Shown: piece after piece, positions 4,618 through 6,030 of the stretch
Position numbering within the stretch: the stretch's first letter is position 1
How the letters are laid out: every line of letters begins with the position of its first letter
Assembly (NCBI GenBank): GCA_014523685.1
Contig: JAATVT010000040.1
Span: 1-6,030, forward strand
Direction: 5' to 3'
Length of the DNA: 6,030 bases
DNA from: Nitrososphaerales archaeon TH5893
GTDB lineage: Archaea; Thermoproteota; Nitrososphaeria; Nitrososphaerales; Nitrososphaeraceae
Program-made: the position numbers and the translations under genes
The notes under the pieces: generated by a model
The model's input: only the letters and a program-made list of their open reading frames with translations
Told to the model about the DNA's origin: nothing
Database searches by the model: none

Positions 4618-6021
4618 ATGACTACCAAATCTAATTTAGATATGGATTACAGCAAGTATGATTTTAAAGACTCTACTGATTTATATGTATACTTAAGTAA
4701 AAAGGGCCTGTCGAGAGGCACAGTTGAAGAGATTAGCAAGTTGAAAGATGAGCCCGACTGGATGAGGGACTTTAGATTAAGATCCTATGAGGTTTTCTTG
4801 AGCAAGCCCATGCCCAATTGGGGGGGCGATTTGTCAAAAATTGATTTTCAGAATATATACTACTACGCCAAGGCCGCTGAGAAGCAAGGTAAGAGCTGGG
4901 ATGATGTTCCGGAATCCGTCAGAAACACATTTGAAAAACTAGGAATTCCAGAAGCAGAACGAAAATTCCTTGCAGGTGTTGGCGCTCAATACGAATCAGA
5001 AGTTGTCTATCACAATTTGAGAGAGGATTTAGAAAAGAAAGGTGTAATATTTGCCGATACTGATACTGCAGTGAAAAAGCATCCTGAACTTATGAGAAAG
5101 CATTTTGGCAAAGTTATCCCCCCAGAAGACAATAAATTTGCAGCCTTGAACAGTGCAGTCTGGTCTGGTGGTTCATTCATCTATGTTCCACCAAATGTGA
5201 AGGTTGATCTTCCTCTCCAAGCATATTTTAGAATTAACGCAGAAAATATCGGTCAGTTTGAAAGGACGTTAATAATTGCAGATGAGGGTTCCGAAGTTCA
5301 CTATATAGAAGGATGTACTGCACCGGTATATACAACTGAATCCCTCCATTCTGCGGTTGTTGAATTAATCGCTAAGAAGGGTGCCAAGATTAGGTATACT
5401 ACTATACAGAATTGGAGTAAAGATGTGTATAATTTAGTAACTAAAAGAGCATATGCATATGAGAATGCGTCAGTTGAATGGATTGATGGAAATCTTGGCA
5501 GCAGACTAACTATGAAATACCCAGGGGTATATATGCTCGGAAGGAATGCTCACGCAGAGGTCATATCGGTCGCATTTGCTGGCTCTAGTCAACACCAAGA
5601 TGCAGGAGCCAAGGCAGTTCATTTGGCACCAAATACAACTTCAAGGATTACAAGCAAATCAGTTAGTAAAGATTCAGGTAGAACGACATATAGAGGATTA
5701 CTACATGTTGCAAAAGGGGCTACAGGTGTTAAATCGAACGTTAGGTGTGATGCACTACTATTAGATGAAAATTCAAGGACTGACACTTACCCTTATGTAG
5801 AGGTAAATGAAGAGGATGCCACTATCTCTCATGAAGCAACTGTAGGGAAAATAGGAGAAGACCAGATCTTTTATCTGATGAGTAGAGGTTTTTCCGAGTC
5901 TGATGCGCTATCTATGATAGTTGGGGGATTTATGGAGCCTTTCACAAAGGAATTGCCAATGGAATATGCAGTAGAATTAAACAGACTTGTAAAAATGGAA
6001 ATGGAAGGGTCAGTAGGATAG
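4618..6021 (+). CDS. sufB: Fe-S cluster assembly scaffold protein SufB
   Basis: SufB is the scaffold subunit of the cytosolic SufBCD complex that builds iron-sulfur clusters, with SufC supplying ATPase activity and SufD a structural partner. The 467-residue product is full length. It has an N-terminal helical region ([20 protein letters not shown]), the conserved [20 protein letters not shown] segment, EGCTAP, a beta-helix core with [11 protein letters not shown], and the C-terminal helices. Cys377 (in [10 protein letters not shown]) and Glu406 (in HEAT) are 29 residues apart, as are Cys405 and Glu434 of E. coli SufB, which matter for cluster building at the SufB-SufD interface. I place the start at ATG 4618 rather than TTG 4573, because family members begin about here and the TATA box at 4586-4595 would make a transcript starting at about 4616-4618. 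The gene directly upstream is a remnant, not sufC, so the promoter here probably drives sufB and what follows. Confidence 0.97.
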   Translation: MTTKSNLDMDYSKYDFKDSTDLYVYLSKKGLSRGTVEEISKLKDEPDWMRDFRLRSYEVFLSKPMPNWGGDLSKIDFQNIYYYAKAAEKQGKSWDDVPESVRNTFEKLGIPEAERKFLAGVGAQYESEVVYHNLREDLEKKGVIFADTDTAVKKHPELMRKHFGKVIPPEDNKFAALNSAVWSGGSFIYVPPNVKVDLPLQAYFRINAENIGQFERTLIIADEGSEVHYIEGCTAPVYTTESLHSAVVELIAKKGAKIRYTTIQNWSKDVYNLVTKRAYAYENASVEWIDGNLGSRLTMKYPGVYMLGRNAHAEVISVAFAGSSQHQDAGAKAVHLAPNTTSRITSKSVSKDSGRTTYRGLLHVAKGATGVKSNVRCDALLLDENSRTDTYPYVEVNEEDATISHEATVGKIGEDQIFYLMSRGFSESDALSMIVGGFMEPFTKELPMEYAVELNRLVKMEMEGSVG

Positions 6022-6026
6022 ATAGA

Positions 6027-6030
6027 ATGA
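6027..6030 (+). CDS. Possible start codon of the next gene (sufD would be usual)
   Basis: An ATG at 6027-6029 follows the sufB stop by 5 bp at the window edge. In archaeal suf clusters sufD commonly follows sufB, so a co-transcribed sufD is plausible, but only the start codon and one base are visible and no product can be read. Confidence 0.25.

Noticed and set aside
5546..5764. 72-codon plus-strand frame inside sufB
   Set aside because: It is an out-of-phase overlap with a highly conserved gene.
1..6030. CRISPR array, rRNA, tRNA, intact insertion sequence or defence system
   Set aside because: Both strands were read by eye; no regular spaced repeats, conserved RNA motifs, intact transposase or defence gene was seen.

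Overview
The window looks like AT-rich chromosomal DNA from an archaeon, most probably an ammonia-oxidising-type member of the Nitrososphaeria (Thaumarchaeota; a Nitrososphaera/Nitrosocosmicus-like lineage is my best guess). This rests on a transcription factor B gene (an archaeal general initiation factor), a SufB that reads like thaumarchaeal SufB, archaeal TATA-like boxes 30-32 nt upstream of start codons (leaderless mRNA layout), and long gene-poor stretches holding decayed reading frames. The lineage is inferred from remembered family sequences; no search was run.

Layout: 1-247 (+) is the C-terminal end of a VOC-superfamily (glyoxalase / catechol 2,3-dioxygenase-like) protein cut by the window edge. 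248-452 is a spacer that may hold a small minus-strand frame. 453-1535 (+) is a class I SAM-dependent methyltransferase with an N-terminal winged helix (Rv2258c-like), starting at TTG and followed by a T7 tract. 1557-1943 is a plus-strand frame interrupted by two stops and of unknown nature. 2057-2402 (-) holds broken minus-strand coding-like fragments. 2432-3382 (+) is transcription factor B; its zinc ribbon lies upstream of the first in-frame ATG, and no canonical start codon exists for the full protein. 3389-3565 (-) is a 58-residue 4-oxalocrotonate tautomerase family gene lying tail-to-tail with TFB, 6 bp apart. 3566-3746 holds its promoter, a pentanucleotide tandem repeat and a 10-bp inverted repeat. 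3747-4052 (-) is a 101-residue hypothetical protein. 4179-4587 (-) is a clearly decayed gene or gene pair, one fragment of which resembles a PsbP-like domain. 4618-6021 (+) is complete sufB, and an ATG just beyond it may open the next suf gene.

The genes do not form one pathway. SufB is core Fe-S assembly, TFB is basal or alternative transcription initiation, and the methyltransferase, VOC protein and tautomerase are small-molecule enzymes with unknown substrates. Each intact gene appears to be transcribed from its own leaderless-type promoter. I found no novel multi-gene system, CRISPR array, rRNA, tRNA or intact mobile element. The points most worth following are the non-AUG start of TFB, the short tautomerase gene and the two decayed loci.
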